From NCBI GenBank assembly GCA_964633825.1, contig CAZWHE010000039.1:1-27148 (forward strand): a stretch of DNA of 27,148 bases. Reading direction: 5' to 3'. The stretch is from CAZWHE01 sp964633825 (lineage in GTDB: Bacteria; Planctomycetota; B15-G4; CAYZWU01). The position numbers and the translations under genes are program-made. The notes under the pieces were generated by a model. The model saw only the letters and a list, made by a program, of their open reading frames with translations. It ran no database searches and had not been told where the DNA came from. Below are positions 15,870 to 24,113 of this stretch, piece by piece. Every line of letters starts with the position of its first letter. The first letter of the stretch is position 1.

Positions 15870-17188
15870 TGCTGATTTCCCGGCCCGCCGGACTCCTGTG
15901 CCGGCAGTACGAGCTCATCTCCCTTTTCGGGCATGAAAAAGACGGCTTCGATTTCGGTTCTCACCGCGGAATCCTCCGTGTTGCGGAGGACCAGCACGAG
16001 GCTGTTCGGCCCGGGGCGGAACGCTTCGCCCTTCGAGCTGACAGCCAGCCTGAGCCTCTGCGTTTCTCTCGATTTCAAAAAGACCGGGTTCGGGGAACAG
16101 TCTACCTGTATGTCCCCGGACCTTCCATCGGGCAGCGAGCACTCGATGAGGAACAAACCGTCCCTGAGGCTCCGGTTTTCTATCCTGACCGAGTAATCGT
16201 TGTATATTCGATCGTCCTCTTCCACCCGATAAAGCGTCGAACGGTCGCCGGCGGCGCTGATCGAAAGAGGCTGCCGAGCCCGGACCAGAAGAGCGAGCCC
16301 GATCGTGTAAACGACAACGAGGCCCAGGATGATCCACCGCCGCGTATCGACGAAGCCGAGCTTTTCATACCACTTGTCGCGCTTGTCCGTCTCCCCCCAG
16401 GAAAAAGCCAGGAGTCCCGTTTTGCCCCGGCGCGCCAGCACGGCGCTGCATGCATCGATGCAGTCGCCGCAGTAGATGCACTCCGTCTGGTAGGGCGATG
16501 TCCGGATATCGATGCCCGTGATGCAGCACTTCACGCAGGCGTCGCATTCGATGCAGTCGTCGGCCCGGCCATTATCATAGCGCACGATCTGGGTCTTCGA
16601 GTCGGTGACCAGAAGCTGCATCATCCCGTAAGGGCACGCCTTGGTGCAGTACTTCTCGCGCCAGAGCATGATGTCGACAAAGATAAAGAGAGCAATGCCG
16701 ACGATGAACCAGCCGACAACCGGGTTCAGCTCCCCTCTCCATATCTCGGGCAGCATCCGGTAGGGATCGACGAAGTAGGCGACGAGGTTGAAGCCGACGA
16801 CGAGCGATAGAGCCGACACCCAGACCGCGGCGAGTCCCTTGACACAGATCAGGCGGACGAGCCCGCTTCTCTTCCGCTTGTATTTGAGCAGGCGGGCGGC
16901 CTTCGCCTCGAACCACTGCGACAGAAGGATCAGAACCATCTGCGGGCAGATCCACCCGCAAAAAACCCGTCCGTAGAGCATGGAAAAGAAAACAATGCCC
17001 CACAGGACCAGCATGAGAACGAGAAAAAGAAGGTAAAACTCGTCCACCCAGAGCACGCTGCTGAAAAAATAAAACCGCAGCGTGGGAATATCGAGCCTGA
17101 GCAGGTTCAGGAAGGGCAGCACGACGATGACGATCGTGCCGGCCGCCTGAACGAGTCGGCATTTCGAAGCATATGTTGACAGGGCCAT
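15866..17188 (-). CDS. ccoG: Cytochrome c oxidase accessory protein CcoG (FixG/RdxA family)
   Basis: A 440-residue polytopic membrane ferredoxin. The family motif YGRVFCGWICPQM appears near residue 73, followed by membrane helices and WREKYCTKACPYGMMQ. Two 4Fe-4S motifs come next (CIECDACVKCC and CIYCGDCIDAC). A further helix and a C-terminal Ig-like periplasmic domain (about 320-425) match FixG_C. CcoG is a copper(II) reductase that prepares copper for cbb3 assembly. The gene follows the oxidase subunits and overlaps the 43-aa gene downstream. The ribosome site is weak and a terminator-like hairpin lies just before the start, suggesting lower or attenuated expression relative to the structural genes. 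Confidence 0.92.
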   Translation of the reverse strand: MALSTYASKCRLVQAAGTIVIVVLPFLNLLRLDIPTLRFYFFSSVLWVDEFYLLFLVLMLVLWGIVFFSMLYGRVFCGWICPQMVLILLSQWFEAKAARLLKYKRKRSGLVRLICVKGLAAVWVSALSLVVGFNLVAYFVDPYRMLPEIWRGELNPVVGWFIVGIALFIFVDIMLWREKYCTKACPYGMMQLLVTDSKTQIVRYDNGRADDCIECDACVKCCITGIDIRTSPYQTECIYCGDCIDACSAVLARRGKTGLLAFSWGETDKRDKWYEKLGFVDTRRWIILGLVVVYTIGLALLVRARQPLSISAAGDRSTLYRVEEDDRIYNDYSVRIENRSLRDGLFLIECSLPDGRSGDIQVDCSPNPVFLKSRETQRLRLAVSSKGEAFRPGPNSLVLVLRNTEDSAVRTEIEAVFFMPEKGDELVLPAQESGGPGNQQ

Positions 17189-17198
17189 CGATTGATTT

Positions 17199-17227
17199 CA
17201 AAAACGGTTCGGACAGACCCGAAACCG
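17199..17227 (-). terminator. Intrinsic terminator-like hairpin before ccoG
   Basis: On the minus strand, CGGTTTCGG (17227-17219), a six-base loop and CCGAACCG (17212-17205), with one bulged T, are followed by TTTTTG (17204-17199). The ccoG ATG is only about 10 bp downstream. This could terminate most transcripts after ccoNO and the small anchor gene, or attenuate ccoG-ccoI. The fold was judged by eye without an energy calculation. Confidence 0.45.
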
Positions 17228-17266
17228 CTGTGTTGTGCTGAACAACCGCCGCTCCGTTCGGTCCGG

Positions 17267-17482
17267 TTATTCGGCCTTCTCTATTTCGGTCTGCACCTTC
17301 TCTTGATCGAGATCGTAATCCGATTTCCAGTCCCATCTCGTAAAGAGATAGTAGATGCAAAAGAGCGAGATCACGATGTACGAGAGAAGGAGAAACCACC
17401 CCGGCCCCTTTTTGTGATCCTGCTCGATGACGGTCTCTTCCAGCTCGCCGGTCGTATTCGGTTTTTTCGTTTCTTCGGTCAT
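17267..17482 (-). CDS. CcoP N-terminal-like membrane anchor, heme-free (cbb3 small subunit)
   Basis: A 71-residue protein with a polar acidic N-terminus containing ELEETVIEQDHKKGPGW, one membrane helix (about 29-46, FLLLSYIVISLFCIYYLF) and a charged tail. The arrangement resembles the N-terminal anchor of CcoP/FixP (a D/E-rich segment, then a W-containing turn and a single helix), but no CxxCH is present and the protein stops where the cytochrome c domains should begin. A CcoQ-like subunit is the alternative. It has a strong GGAGG ribosome site inside the end of ccoO and starts 2 bp after it. The missing heme domains are probably supplied by the diheme cytochrome upstream of ccoN. Confidence 0.65.
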   Translation of the reverse strand: MTEETKKPNTTGELEETVIEQDHKKGPGWFLLLSYIVISLFCIYYLFTRWDWKSDYDLDQEKVQTEIEKAE

Positions 17483-17484
17483 GG

Positions 17485-18132
17485 CTATTCCTCCTCACCG
17501 CCGGGAGAACCGCTTCCGCCCATGGAAGGAGCGCTCATATTCGCAAGCTTCCGGGCGACTTCCACCCCTTCTTCACGCCATTTCAGGTTGGTGCCCAGCT
17601 TCTGAATATAAGCCACAAGGGCTTTCAGGTCGTCGGTGGGCTGGTTCTGATCGGTGAAAAACCAGGAGTAGGAGGGCATGATCGATCCGGGCGACGTGCT
17701 CCTCGGATCCCTGAAGTGATTGACGAGCCACGAGTTGTCATACTTGCCCCCAACGCGGGCGAGATCGGGTCCGGTGCGACGCGTTCCGAGCATGTGCGGC
17801 ATATCATAGACGAATTCACCCGGCTGGGAGGGCGGAGCCTTGATGTGCGCACGGATGCCGAAACGCTTGAAGGTTTCCTCCTCTCCCATTCCGTAGCGCA
17901 TCGTTTCGTTGAGCAGGTTTCGAACCTGCTGGGTGTGGCAGTACCAGCACCCCTCGCTCTCGTAGATCTTCTTTCCTTTGAGCTCCAGTTCGGTGTAAGG
18001 CTTGGCGTCCTTCGCCGGCGTGTTGAGATCCTCGTCCATGAGAGGCACGATCATGGTGAAGTACGTGCCCAGCAGCATGAACAGGATGACGAGCAGAGCG
18101 AAAGCCACAACCTTTGTTTCCAATATGTTCAT
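17485..18132 (-). CDS. ccoO: cbb3-type cytochrome oxidase monoheme subunit CcoO
   Basis: A 215-residue protein with an N-terminal membrane anchor (about 8-30) and a single c-type heme site CWYCH (62-66) followed by TQQVRNL. The characteristic CcoO features FVYDMPHMLGTRRTGPDLARVGGKY and the axial methionine region SIMPSYSWFF follow. CcoO accepts electrons from the diheme component and passes them to the low-spin heme b of CcoN. It lies 15 bp downstream of ccoN with an AAAGGAAA-type ribosome site. The Gly/Ser/Glu-rich tail overlaps the ribosome site of the next gene. Confidence 0.93.
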   Translation of the reverse strand: MNILETKVVAFALLVILFMLLGTYFTMIVPLMDEDLNTPAKDAKPYTELELKGKKIYESEGCWYCHTQQVRNLLNETMRYGMGEEETFKRFGIRAHIKAPPSQPGEFVYDMPHMLGTRRTGPDLARVGGKYDNSWLVNHFRDPRSTSPGSIMPSYSWFFTDQNQPTDDLKALVAYIQKLGTNLKWREEGVEVARKLANMSAPSMGGSGSPGGEEE

Positions 18133-18147
18133 AAGAATTTCCTTTTG

Positions 18148-19494
18148 TTAAGCGGCCTTCACTTCCACTGATTGCGATCCGAGCCGGACGGTTTTCACGA
18201 TATTGACTGCGAAAACGAGCTGGCCCAGCATCATAACGACGGCCGAGAAGAGTCTCACCACGTAGTAGGGGGACATGGTTTTCACCGTGTCGAGGAAGGA
18301 GAGCTTGAAATCCATCCACTGGAGTCCCTGGAGAAAACCGCCGATCCAGAGGCTGACGGCAAACCCGAGAAAGCCGACGAAAGAGAGCCAGAAATGCCAC
18401 TCTCCGAGCCGCTCCGAATAGACCGATTTCTTTCCCAGCATCCTGGGCAGGGAGAAGTAGATGCCGGCGATGGCGAAGAAGGTGAACGCGCCGAACACGG
18501 CCATGTGGGCGTGGCCCACGATCCAGTCGGTCTTGCTCACGATCTGATTGACGCTGCGCAGCGAATGCATGGGCCCCTGGAAACAGGTGAGAAGGTAAAA
18601 AACCGTCCCCGCGAGGAGGAACTTGACCACGTAATTGCCCTGGGCCCACTTGCCCCTCAGCGTCCCGAAGAAGTTGGCGATCACCGTCCAGACGGGGATG
18701 AGAAGAGAAACGCTGAAAAGGATGGCCACGGTCTGCAGCCAGACGGGAATCGGTCCGAAGAGGATGTGGTGCGCGCCGTTCCAGATATAGAGGAAGGCGA
18801 TGGTCCAGAAGCCGATGAGGGAGAGCTTGTGGCTGTACAGGGGATTTCCCGTCGACTTGGGAATGAAATAGTAGGCCAGGGCGACGCCCACGGGAGTGAA
18901 GATGAGACCAACGGCGTTGTGGCCGAACCACCAGTTGACGTTGGCGTCGTTCACACCGGAGTAGACGGGCAGGTTGCCCACAACCCAGAGGATCGTCGTC
19001 CAGAGGATCGTGCCCATGATATACCAGAGGCTGACGTACATCTGGGGCCGCTTTCGCTTCGCAATGGTGGCGAAGATATTGACCGCAAAGAGCACCCAGG
19101 CGACGGCCACGAGGGCATCGAGCCACCAGACGAGCTCGAGGTATTCCCTGGCCTGGGTCTGCCCCGCCGCCAGGGTGACCACGGCGCTCAGGACCACGAA
19201 GATCCAGATGACGAGCGTGGCGATGCCGAGCTTCTCGCTGAAGAGGCGCGTTCCGCAGAGCCTGGGAACGATGTAGTAACAGAGCCCCATGTTGGCGGCC
19301 AGCAGCCATCCGAAAAGAACGCCGTTCGTGTGAATCGGCCTGATCCTTCCGAAGCTCAAGATACCGAGCCCGCCGAGAAACTCGGGAAAGACGAACTTGA
19401 TCGCCATGACGAAACCCACCAGTATGGTGATCAAGAAAAAGAGAACAGCCGTGTAGGTGAACCACTTGGCTGCCGTATCCTCATGTCTCGCCAT
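18148..19494 (-). CDS. ccoN: cbb3-type cytochrome oxidase catalytic subunit CcoN
   Basis: A 448-residue heme-copper oxidase subunit I with about 12 membrane helices. Key residues are visible: RPIHTNGVLFGW (low-spin heme histidine), WFGHNAVGLIF (CuB histidine with the C-family environment), NGAHHILFGPIP (the His pair of CuB) and DWIVGHAHMAVFGAF (heme b3 and heme b histidines). The length is at the short end for CcoN (about 470-500). It reduces O2 to water and pumps protons with high oxygen affinity. An AAGGAGG ribosome site precedes the ATG. It is transcribed after the diheme cytochrome and before ccoO. Confidence 0.95.
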   Translation of the reverse strand: MARHEDTAAKWFTYTAVLFFLITILVGFVMAIKFVFPEFLGGLGILSFGRIRPIHTNGVLFGWLLAANMGLCYYIVPRLCGTRLFSEKLGIATLVIWIFVVLSAVVTLAAGQTQAREYLELVWWLDALVAVAWVLFAVNIFATIAKRKRPQMYVSLWYIMGTILWTTILWVVGNLPVYSGVNDANVNWWFGHNAVGLIFTPVGVALAYYFIPKSTGNPLYSHKLSLIGFWTIAFLYIWNGAHHILFGPIPVWLQTVAILFSVSLLIPVWTVIANFFGTLRGKWAQGNYVVKFLLAGTVFYLLTCFQGPMHSLRSVNQIVSKTDWIVGHAHMAVFGAFTFFAIAGIYFSLPRMLGKKSVYSERLGEWHFWLSFVGFLGFAVSLWIGGFLQGLQWMDFKLSFLDTVKTMSPYYVVRLFSAVVMMLGQLVFAVNIVKTVRLGSQSVEVKAA

Positions 19495-19532
19495 CCATTC
19501 CTCCTTTCTTTCGGAAAAAAGACACTCTTATT

Positions 19533-20375
19533 TTAAAAGACGACATCGCCTTTTTCTCTCACAGCGTCTGCCCGGGCGCGCAGGTATTGGATGATCCGCC
19601 ACCGCTCCTCGTCGTCGAGCACGCCGATCCAGGGGAGCATGGACGTGCCGGGAACGCCGTTCGTCACCGAGTCGTAGATCCGGGCGTCCGTCAGATAATC
19701 GATAAACGGGCGCTCTCCGAAAGAGATGACGACCACCAGGTTGCGCGGGGCCGGGATCAGATTGGGAGCGATCACGCCCCTGCCGTCCCCCTTGGCGCCG
19801 TGGCAGGAGGCGCAGTAATTCATGTAAAGATTCCGCCCCTCCGAGAGGCCTTGTTCGGTCTCGGGAAGGGGATTTCGAATGTCGGAATCCACCTTCTGAT
19901 AGGCGACCGAATTGGGAAGCCCCGTTGCGTCGCCGGCTGTCAGGGACCGGATATAGTTGGCCACGTCCCAGCGCTTGTCCGCGCTGATCAAGAGCTCGAA
20001 GGGGGGCATGGCCGTGCCCCGCACACCTCCCGCGACGGACGTATAGATGCGGTCGTCGGTGAGATAATCGACGAACTCGGCGTTGCGCAGGTTCTGCGGC
20101 CTGGGTTCGAGGTTCAGGGACTGGAGGCCCCGTCCGTCGGCCCGCCTGCCGTGGCAGCCGGCGCAGTATTCGAAAAAGACATCCCGGCCGGCTTTAATCG
20201 ACTCCTCGGTCATCGGTTTGGGATTCTCGAGGGGCGCCTCCCCCTTCAACGGACCGTATAGCAAAAAGAAAACCGGGACCAAGGCGATCATGGGAATCCG
20301 CACAGAGCGAACCAGCCTGGTCCGGAGCTTCTTCTTTTCATTGCCTTTCGTCATTTCGCGCTCTCTTTCACTCAT
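19533..20375 (-). CDS. Membrane-anchored diheme cytochrome c, probable CcoP substitute
   Basis: I chose the ATG at 20375, which follows an AAAAGG ribosome site and gives a 280-residue protein; upstream in-frame extension would run back into the previous gene. A basic tail and one membrane helix (about 27-41) lead to two class I cytochrome c domains with CAGCH (71-75) and CASCH (188-192). The axial Met candidates are in GTAMPPF and GTSMLPW. The two domains share the DYLTD-RIY-SV-GV-GT pattern, so they arose by duplication. Its place immediately before ccoN, with a heme-free CcoP-like anchor after ccoO, suggests that it plays the role of the CcoP diheme domain, carrying electrons from the bc complex to CcoO. 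This functional assignment is inferred from gene order. Confidence 0.85.
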   Translation of the reverse strand: MSEREREMTKGNEKKKLRTRLVRSVRIPMIALVPVFFLLYGPLKGEAPLENPKPMTEESIKAGRDVFFEYCAGCHGRRADGRGLQSLNLEPRPQNLRNAEFVDYLTDDRIYTSVAGGVRGTAMPPFELLISADKRWDVANYIRSLTAGDATGLPNSVAYQKVDSDIRNPLPETEQGLSEGRNLYMNYCASCHGAKGDGRGVIAPNLIPAPRNLVVVISFGERPFIDYLTDARIYDSVTNGVPGTSMLPWIGVLDDEERWRIIQYLRARADAVREKGDVVF

Positions 20376-20394
20376 AACAAAACCTTTTCCCTCA

Positions 20395-21126
20395 TCAATG
20401 GCAGCAGTCGCTCCCTCCGCCGCCCGTGAGCCACGCGAGATAGGGAACATGAAAACCGCGAAGCAGAAGAATCACGCCCATGAGGATGACCGAGACGGCG
20501 GCGAGCCGCTCCGCTCCTTTCCGGACCTTTGCCGAGAAGAGGGAGGAGAGGCTCCCCACCAGGACGAGGGCGGGTGCCATTCCTATGGCAAAGAGCGCCA
20601 TGGTGAGCGCTCCGTAGCCCACGTGCTGGGTCGCCGCCGCCTTGACGACAAGGGCGTAGAGGATGCCGCAGGGAAGGAGAGGGGTCAAAAGCCCCAACAA
20701 AAGCTTGCTTTTCAAAGACGGGCTCTGGAGAAACCTCCCCAGCAGCCCGATCGCTATTCCTCCCCCCGCTTTATTCCGGGAGAGAGCGGAGGGGAGGGGC
20801 AGGATCCCGAGGAGAAGAATTCCGGCAACAACCATGGCTGCGCCGCCCACAATGGAAACATATTCACCCACTGTCTGAACGGAGCTGAACGCCATGCCCG
20901 CGATCCCGGCAAGAGCGCCCAATAAAGAATAGGAGAAAATCCTACCGCCGTTGTAAGCAACATGCAGCCCCATCACCCGGCCCAGAGCGGAGTTGCGCGC
21001 CGGCACGGCATGGGACGCGGACACGCCTCCCGACAGGGAGTAGGCAAGCACAATGGGCCCGCACATGCCGATGCAGTGGAGGCTCGAGAGAAGCCCTGTC
21101 ACGAACACGAGCCAGAGATCGATCAT
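20395..21126 (-). CDS. DsbD_2 / TauE-SafE-like polytopic membrane protein
   Basis: A 243-residue protein with about six membrane helices. Paired cysteine motifs occur in the first helix (SSLHCIGMCGPIV) and in the fourth (LLPCGILYALVVK), the pattern of the DsbD_2/CcdA-related family often annotated as sulfite exporter TauE/SafE next to cbb3 oxidase genes. Such proteins are thought to transfer reductant or copper for cytochrome or oxidase maturation, which fits this operon. The C-terminus ends in a Gly-rich stretch with two adjacent cysteines and a histidine (DCCH), a possible metal site. The ATG overlaps the pentaheme cytochrome stop (21123-21126), and the diheme cytochrome starts 19 bp after its stop. 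Confidence 0.8.
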   Translation of the reverse strand: MIDLWLVFVTGLLSSLHCIGMCGPIVLAYSLSGGVSASHAVPARNSALGRVMGLHVAYNGGRIFSYSLLGALAGIAGMAFSSVQTVGEYVSIVGGAAMVVAGILLLGILPLPSALSRNKAGGGIAIGLLGRFLQSPSLKSKLLLGLLTPLLPCGILYALVVKAAATQHVGYGALTMALFAIGMAPALVLVGSLSSLFSAKVRKGAERLAAVSVILMGVILLLRGFHVPYLAWLTGGGGSDCCH

Positions 21127-22241
21127 TCGTCCTCCTCGGCGGCATAGATCTCGGCGTAATCCACTTTCAGCTCCTTGAGCGATTCGAGATAGAGCTCGAG
21201 TGCCTTAAGCTCCGACTCGGAATACTCGAGATCGGGCATGATCGACCCCCCCACGAGCCTGCGGGGATCGATATGGTGTTGGATCATCCACTCCCCCGTT
21301 CTCTGCAGGCCGTAAACACTCAGATCGGGCCCGACTTGGCCGCCGTCGCCGTTGATCATGTGACAGGCGATGCAGGCTTTTTTCTCGAAGACTTTCCGGC
21401 CCGAATCGATGCTGACCTCGACCTCTTCCGGTTTTTGCCCGATCCATTTCTTCCTGTCTATGAAATGCCCCACCGGGCCGCCCACGAGGTTTTCTCCCGT
21501 GAGGCTTTTCAGATAGATGACCAACGCTTTGACATCGTTCTCGGAAAGATCCATTTTCGGCATGAGCGACTCGATGTTGCTCGCCTTTGGGTCCTTCATG
21601 GACTCCCTGAGATAATCAATCGACCACTTGCTTCCCACGTCGGAGAGCTCGGGCCCGAGCTTGCCCTTCGAAACACCGTCCACTTTGTGGCATCCATAGC
21701 AGGCTTTCGCCATGAAGAGCTCGGCCCCCTTCCGGAGAAGAGGGGTCTCGTCCAAATATGGCCTGGGGTGACACTTGGCGCACCCCGTCTCGACAAAGTC
21801 CCCCTTGAGCCGCGGTTCTTTCCAGTGCTTGCCCTCGCCGTGTGCGTCTTCGGCCGACAGGCCGCGGCCGTTTCCGCCGTGGCAGGTCGTGCAACCGAAT
21901 GTTCGATAGGGATGATCGCCCGGTACATCGGGGTGCGCGCGGAAAGGCTGGGGCGCCCCGGCGAAGCGGGGATCATCGATCCCGGCGTGGCAGGTCGTGC
22001 ACCGATCCACGCGCTGGCGGCCCCACCGGTTGATGATCAGCTGTTCGATACGGGGCGAGCGGGTCTCGAGAATGGCTTTCATTTGAGGATCCCGGGCCAT
22101 TTCCCTTGCCATTTCGAGATATTCGCTCTGATAGCGCCGCCATTCCGTGTCGTAGTTCTTATGAAGGATAAAGGCATTGCCGCCGAGAAAAACGAGCGTT
22201 CCCAGCACCAAGATTATTTTCCACGATAGACCCACCTGCAT
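21123..22241 (-). CDS. Membrane-anchored pentaheme cytochrome c of the bc complex
   Basis: A 372-residue protein with an N-terminal uncleaved helix (about 8-26). Five CxxCH sites are visible: CTTCH 81-85, CTTCH 117-121, CAKCH 154-158, CYGCH 181-185 and CIACH 290-294. The first three lie in a compact multiheme-like region rich in extra His residues. The last two sit in class I cytochrome c domains, with methionine candidates in SLMPKMDL and SIMPDLEY. It directly follows the split cytochrome b genes, the place of cytochrome c1/f, and would accept electrons from the Rieske protein and hand them to the diheme cytochrome. This is a multiheme replacement for cytochrome c1. Start by first ATG; the ribosome site (AGAAAAG) is weak. 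Confidence 0.87.
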   Translation of the reverse strand: MQVGLSWKIILVLGTLVFLGGNAFILHKNYDTEWRRYQSEYLEMAREMARDPQMKAILETRSPRIEQLIINRWGRQRVDRCTTCHAGIDDPRFAGAPQPFRAHPDVPGDHPYRTFGCTTCHGGNGRGLSAEDAHGEGKHWKEPRLKGDFVETGCAKCHPRPYLDETPLLRKGAELFMAKACYGCHKVDGVSKGKLGPELSDVGSKWSIDYLRESMKDPKASNIESLMPKMDLSENDVKALVIYLKSLTGENLVGGPVGHFIDRKKWIGQKPEEVEVSIDSGRKVFEKKACIACHMINGDGGQVGPDLSVYGLQRTGEWMIQHHIDPRRLVGGSIMPDLEYSESELKALELYLESLKELKVDYAEIYAAEEDE

Positions 22242-22259
22242 CTTTTCTTTACTTCTCCA

Positions 22260-22796
22260 TCAATGTCCGGGAGCGGACTCCCAGGGAATCACGAAATCCC
22301 AATTCGGCCCCCGGAAATAGGTGCCGAAAATAATCAAAACCAGCATGATGATTAAAAAGGTCATGAACAGAGTGTTGGCCAGGGCTCTTTCCCTGGCGAA
22401 CCAGATGCCGATTCCGATCTTTTTCCTGTCCAAATAGGGAACGAGCAGAAGGCCCGCCACGATGAGGCCCGGAATGAGAACGCCTCCGATCAGGGCCGAA
22501 TAGCTCACGAGCTCCTGCAGCCCCAGAAAATACCAGGGCGCCTTCGCCGGGTTGGGCGGATGGAGGGGATTGGCCTCTTCCTCGAGGGGAGCGTTGAAAA
22601 GACAGGATGCAAAGAGGAGTACGGCCATGACAACAACGAAGAGCACGATCTCGCGGATCAAAACATGAGGCCAGGTGAAGAGAGCCTCATCGTCTTCCCG
22701 GCCGACCGTGGGCTTCGTTCCCTTCACCAGTTCCATCAGGCCGTATGTCTTGTTCGGGTCTTTGGGAAAGATTTTTTCCTTGTCCACCTCTTTCAT
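22260..22796 (-). CDS. Cytochrome b C-terminal subunit (subunit IV-like)
   Basis: A 178-residue protein with three membrane helices. The quinol-site motif corresponding to PEWY appears as KAPWYFLGLQEL (about 83-94), the form seen in menaquinol-oxidising bc complexes with a split cytochrome b. NPLHPPNPAKA precedes it. It carries no heme b histidine pairs itself. With the N-terminal cytochrome b gene (4-bp ATGA overlap at 22793-22796) it forms the membrane core. The N-terminal part is cytoplasmic and Lys/Asp-rich. Confidence 0.9.
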   Translation of the reverse strand: MKEVDKEKIFPKDPNKTYGLMELVKGTKPTVGREDDEALFTWPHVLIREIVLFVVVMAVLLFASCLFNAPLEEEANPLHPPNPAKAPWYFLGLQELVSYSALIGGVLIPGLIVAGLLLVPYLDRKKIGIGIWFARERALANTLFMTFLIIMLVLIIFGTYFRGPNWDFVIPWESAPGH

Positions 22797-23602
22797 TGTT
22801 TCGCCTCCTCCTCGGGCTGTTCATCTCTCTCGGGATGCTCGTTCTCCGAGGGATGGGCCAGCCCTCCGTCTTTTCGGATTCTCCAGATGTGAACGGCCAG
22901 AAAGATCGTCAGCAGGGCGGGCAGGATGGCGATATGAAGCACATAGAAACGGAGGAGCGCTTCCTGTCCCACCGCATCTCCTCCCAGCAGAAACTGGCGG
23001 ATCGGCTCACCCACCACGGGAGCGTAACCCGCGATGGAGGTTCCGACCGTTACGGCCCAGAAGGCGAGCTGATCCCAGGGAAGGAGGTAGCCTGTAAAAG
23101 AAAGCCCCAGGGTGAGAAGAAGAAGGAAAACGCCGATCACCCAGTTGAATTCGCGGGGCGGCTTGTATGCGCCGGTGAAGAAAACCCTCGCCATGTGAAG
23201 GACCACGAAGACCACCATCAGCTCGGCCGCCCATTTATGCATGTTGCGGAGAACAAAGCCGAAATCGACGGACGAGCGGAGGTCGAGCATCCTGTTGTAA
23301 GCTTCCTTCTCGGACGGGAAGTAGTAAAACATGAGCCAGACGCCGGTGAAGACGAGGACCAGGAAGAGGATGAGCGAAATCAGTCCGAGCCCGAACGTAT
23401 AAGTCGCCTTGATCGAATGGCGCCTCACCTTGACGGGATGGACATGGAGAAAGAGGTTGTTGAATACGGCGTAGGATTGTCCCTCCGCGTCGCGGGGCAT
23501 CCTGCCGCCGCCCCGAAAGATCGACCGGATGGCGTTCCGGCCGAACTCTTTCATGCCGCCGAAAAACGACCTTGGGGGACCGCTGTCAGTAGAGTCAGAC
23601 AA
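22793..23602 (-). CDS. Cytochrome b N-terminal subunit (b6-like)
   Basis: The start is assigned to TTG at 23602 because a GGAGGAGAAGG ribosome site lies just upstream (23608-23618). The first in-frame ATG (23554) has no good site and would remove 16 residues. The product is 269 residues with four membrane helices. Heme b ligands are the His pairs in RNMHKWAAELMVVFVVLHM and in LHIAILPALLTIFLAVHIW; the Qo-site helix and GYLLPWDQLAFWA loop are also present. It oxidises quinol at the periplasmic side and transfers the second electron across the membrane. The C-terminus is Glu/Pro-rich and overlaps the next gene. It lies 34 bp after the Rieske gene. Confidence 0.88.
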   Translation of the reverse strand: MSDSTDSGPPRSFFGGMKEFGRNAIRSIFRGGGRMPRDAEGQSYAVFNNLFLHVHPVKVRRHSIKATYTFGLGLISLILFLVLVFTGVWLMFYYFPSEKEAYNRMLDLRSSVDFGFVLRNMHKWAAELMVVFVVLHMARVFFTGAYKPPREFNWVIGVFLLLLTLGLSFTGYLLPWDQLAFWAVTVGTSIAGYAPVVGEPIRQFLLGGDAVGQEALLRFYVLHIAILPALLTIFLAVHIWRIRKDGGLAHPSENEHPERDEQPEEEAKQ

Positions 23603-23636
23603 TTTTTCCTTCTCCTCCGGTTCAAGAAAAGACCGA

Positions 23637-24113
23637 TCAAGCCGTAAAATAGCTCCCTTGCGGTACCTTGACGCCCTTGTCGATTTCGAGCTCGCCGTTG
23701 GGCGCCAGGGCGATCTGAAACCAGTCGAGCGGCCTCGGCGCGGGGCCGCCAGTGACGAACCCGTCCGAGTCGAATTGGCTGCCGTGGCAGGGACATTCGA
23801 ATCCCGCATCGGAGGTGCGGATCGTGCACCCCAGGTGGGTGCAGACCACCGAGATCGCGGCAAAGCCGGTTTTTTCACGGACCACAACGACCCGCTCTTC
23901 CTCGAAGACCTGCTTGACGCCCACCTTGTATTCATCGGGCCGGCCCGCCCTGAAGTTGGTCGGGGCGCCGTAATTCACGGCCGGCTTCAGGTAGAGCAGG
24001 TTGCCCACGGCGGCAACAAGGCCGGAGAGACCCAGCCCGGTCCAGCCCAGGATATTCAAAAAGGAACGGCGGTCGGTCACATTGCCGGCGGTTTTCGCTC
24101 TTTGGGTCGTCAT
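23637..24113 (-). CDS. Rieske [2Fe-2S] iron-sulfur protein of the bc complex
   Basis: A 158-residue protein. The N-terminus has a twin-arginine-like signal (TDRRSFLNILGW) leading into one membrane helix (about 22-42), so it is probably Tat-exported and stays anchored. The cluster-binding motifs CTHLGC (91-96) and CPCHGS (107-112) include the two Cys and two His ligands and the disulfide pair. The end, GSYFTA, is typical of b6f/bc-type Rieske proteins. The start overlaps the ccoS stop (ATGA, 24110-24113). It carries the first electron from quinol to the pentaheme cytochrome. Confidence 0.94.
   Translation of the reverse strand: MTTQRAKTAGNVTDRRSFLNILGWTGLGLSGLVAAVGNLLYLKPAVNYGAPTNFRAGRPDEYKVGVKQVFEEERVVVVREKTGFAAISVVCTHLGCTIRTSDAGFECPCHGSQFDSDGFVTGGPAPRPLDWFQIALAPNGELEIDKGVKVPQGSYFTA

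Noticed and set aside
18172..19536. A 454-codon plus-strand frame across ccoN
   Set aside because: The opposite strand encodes CcoN with all metal ligands; the plus-strand product is charged, repetitive and unlike any protein.
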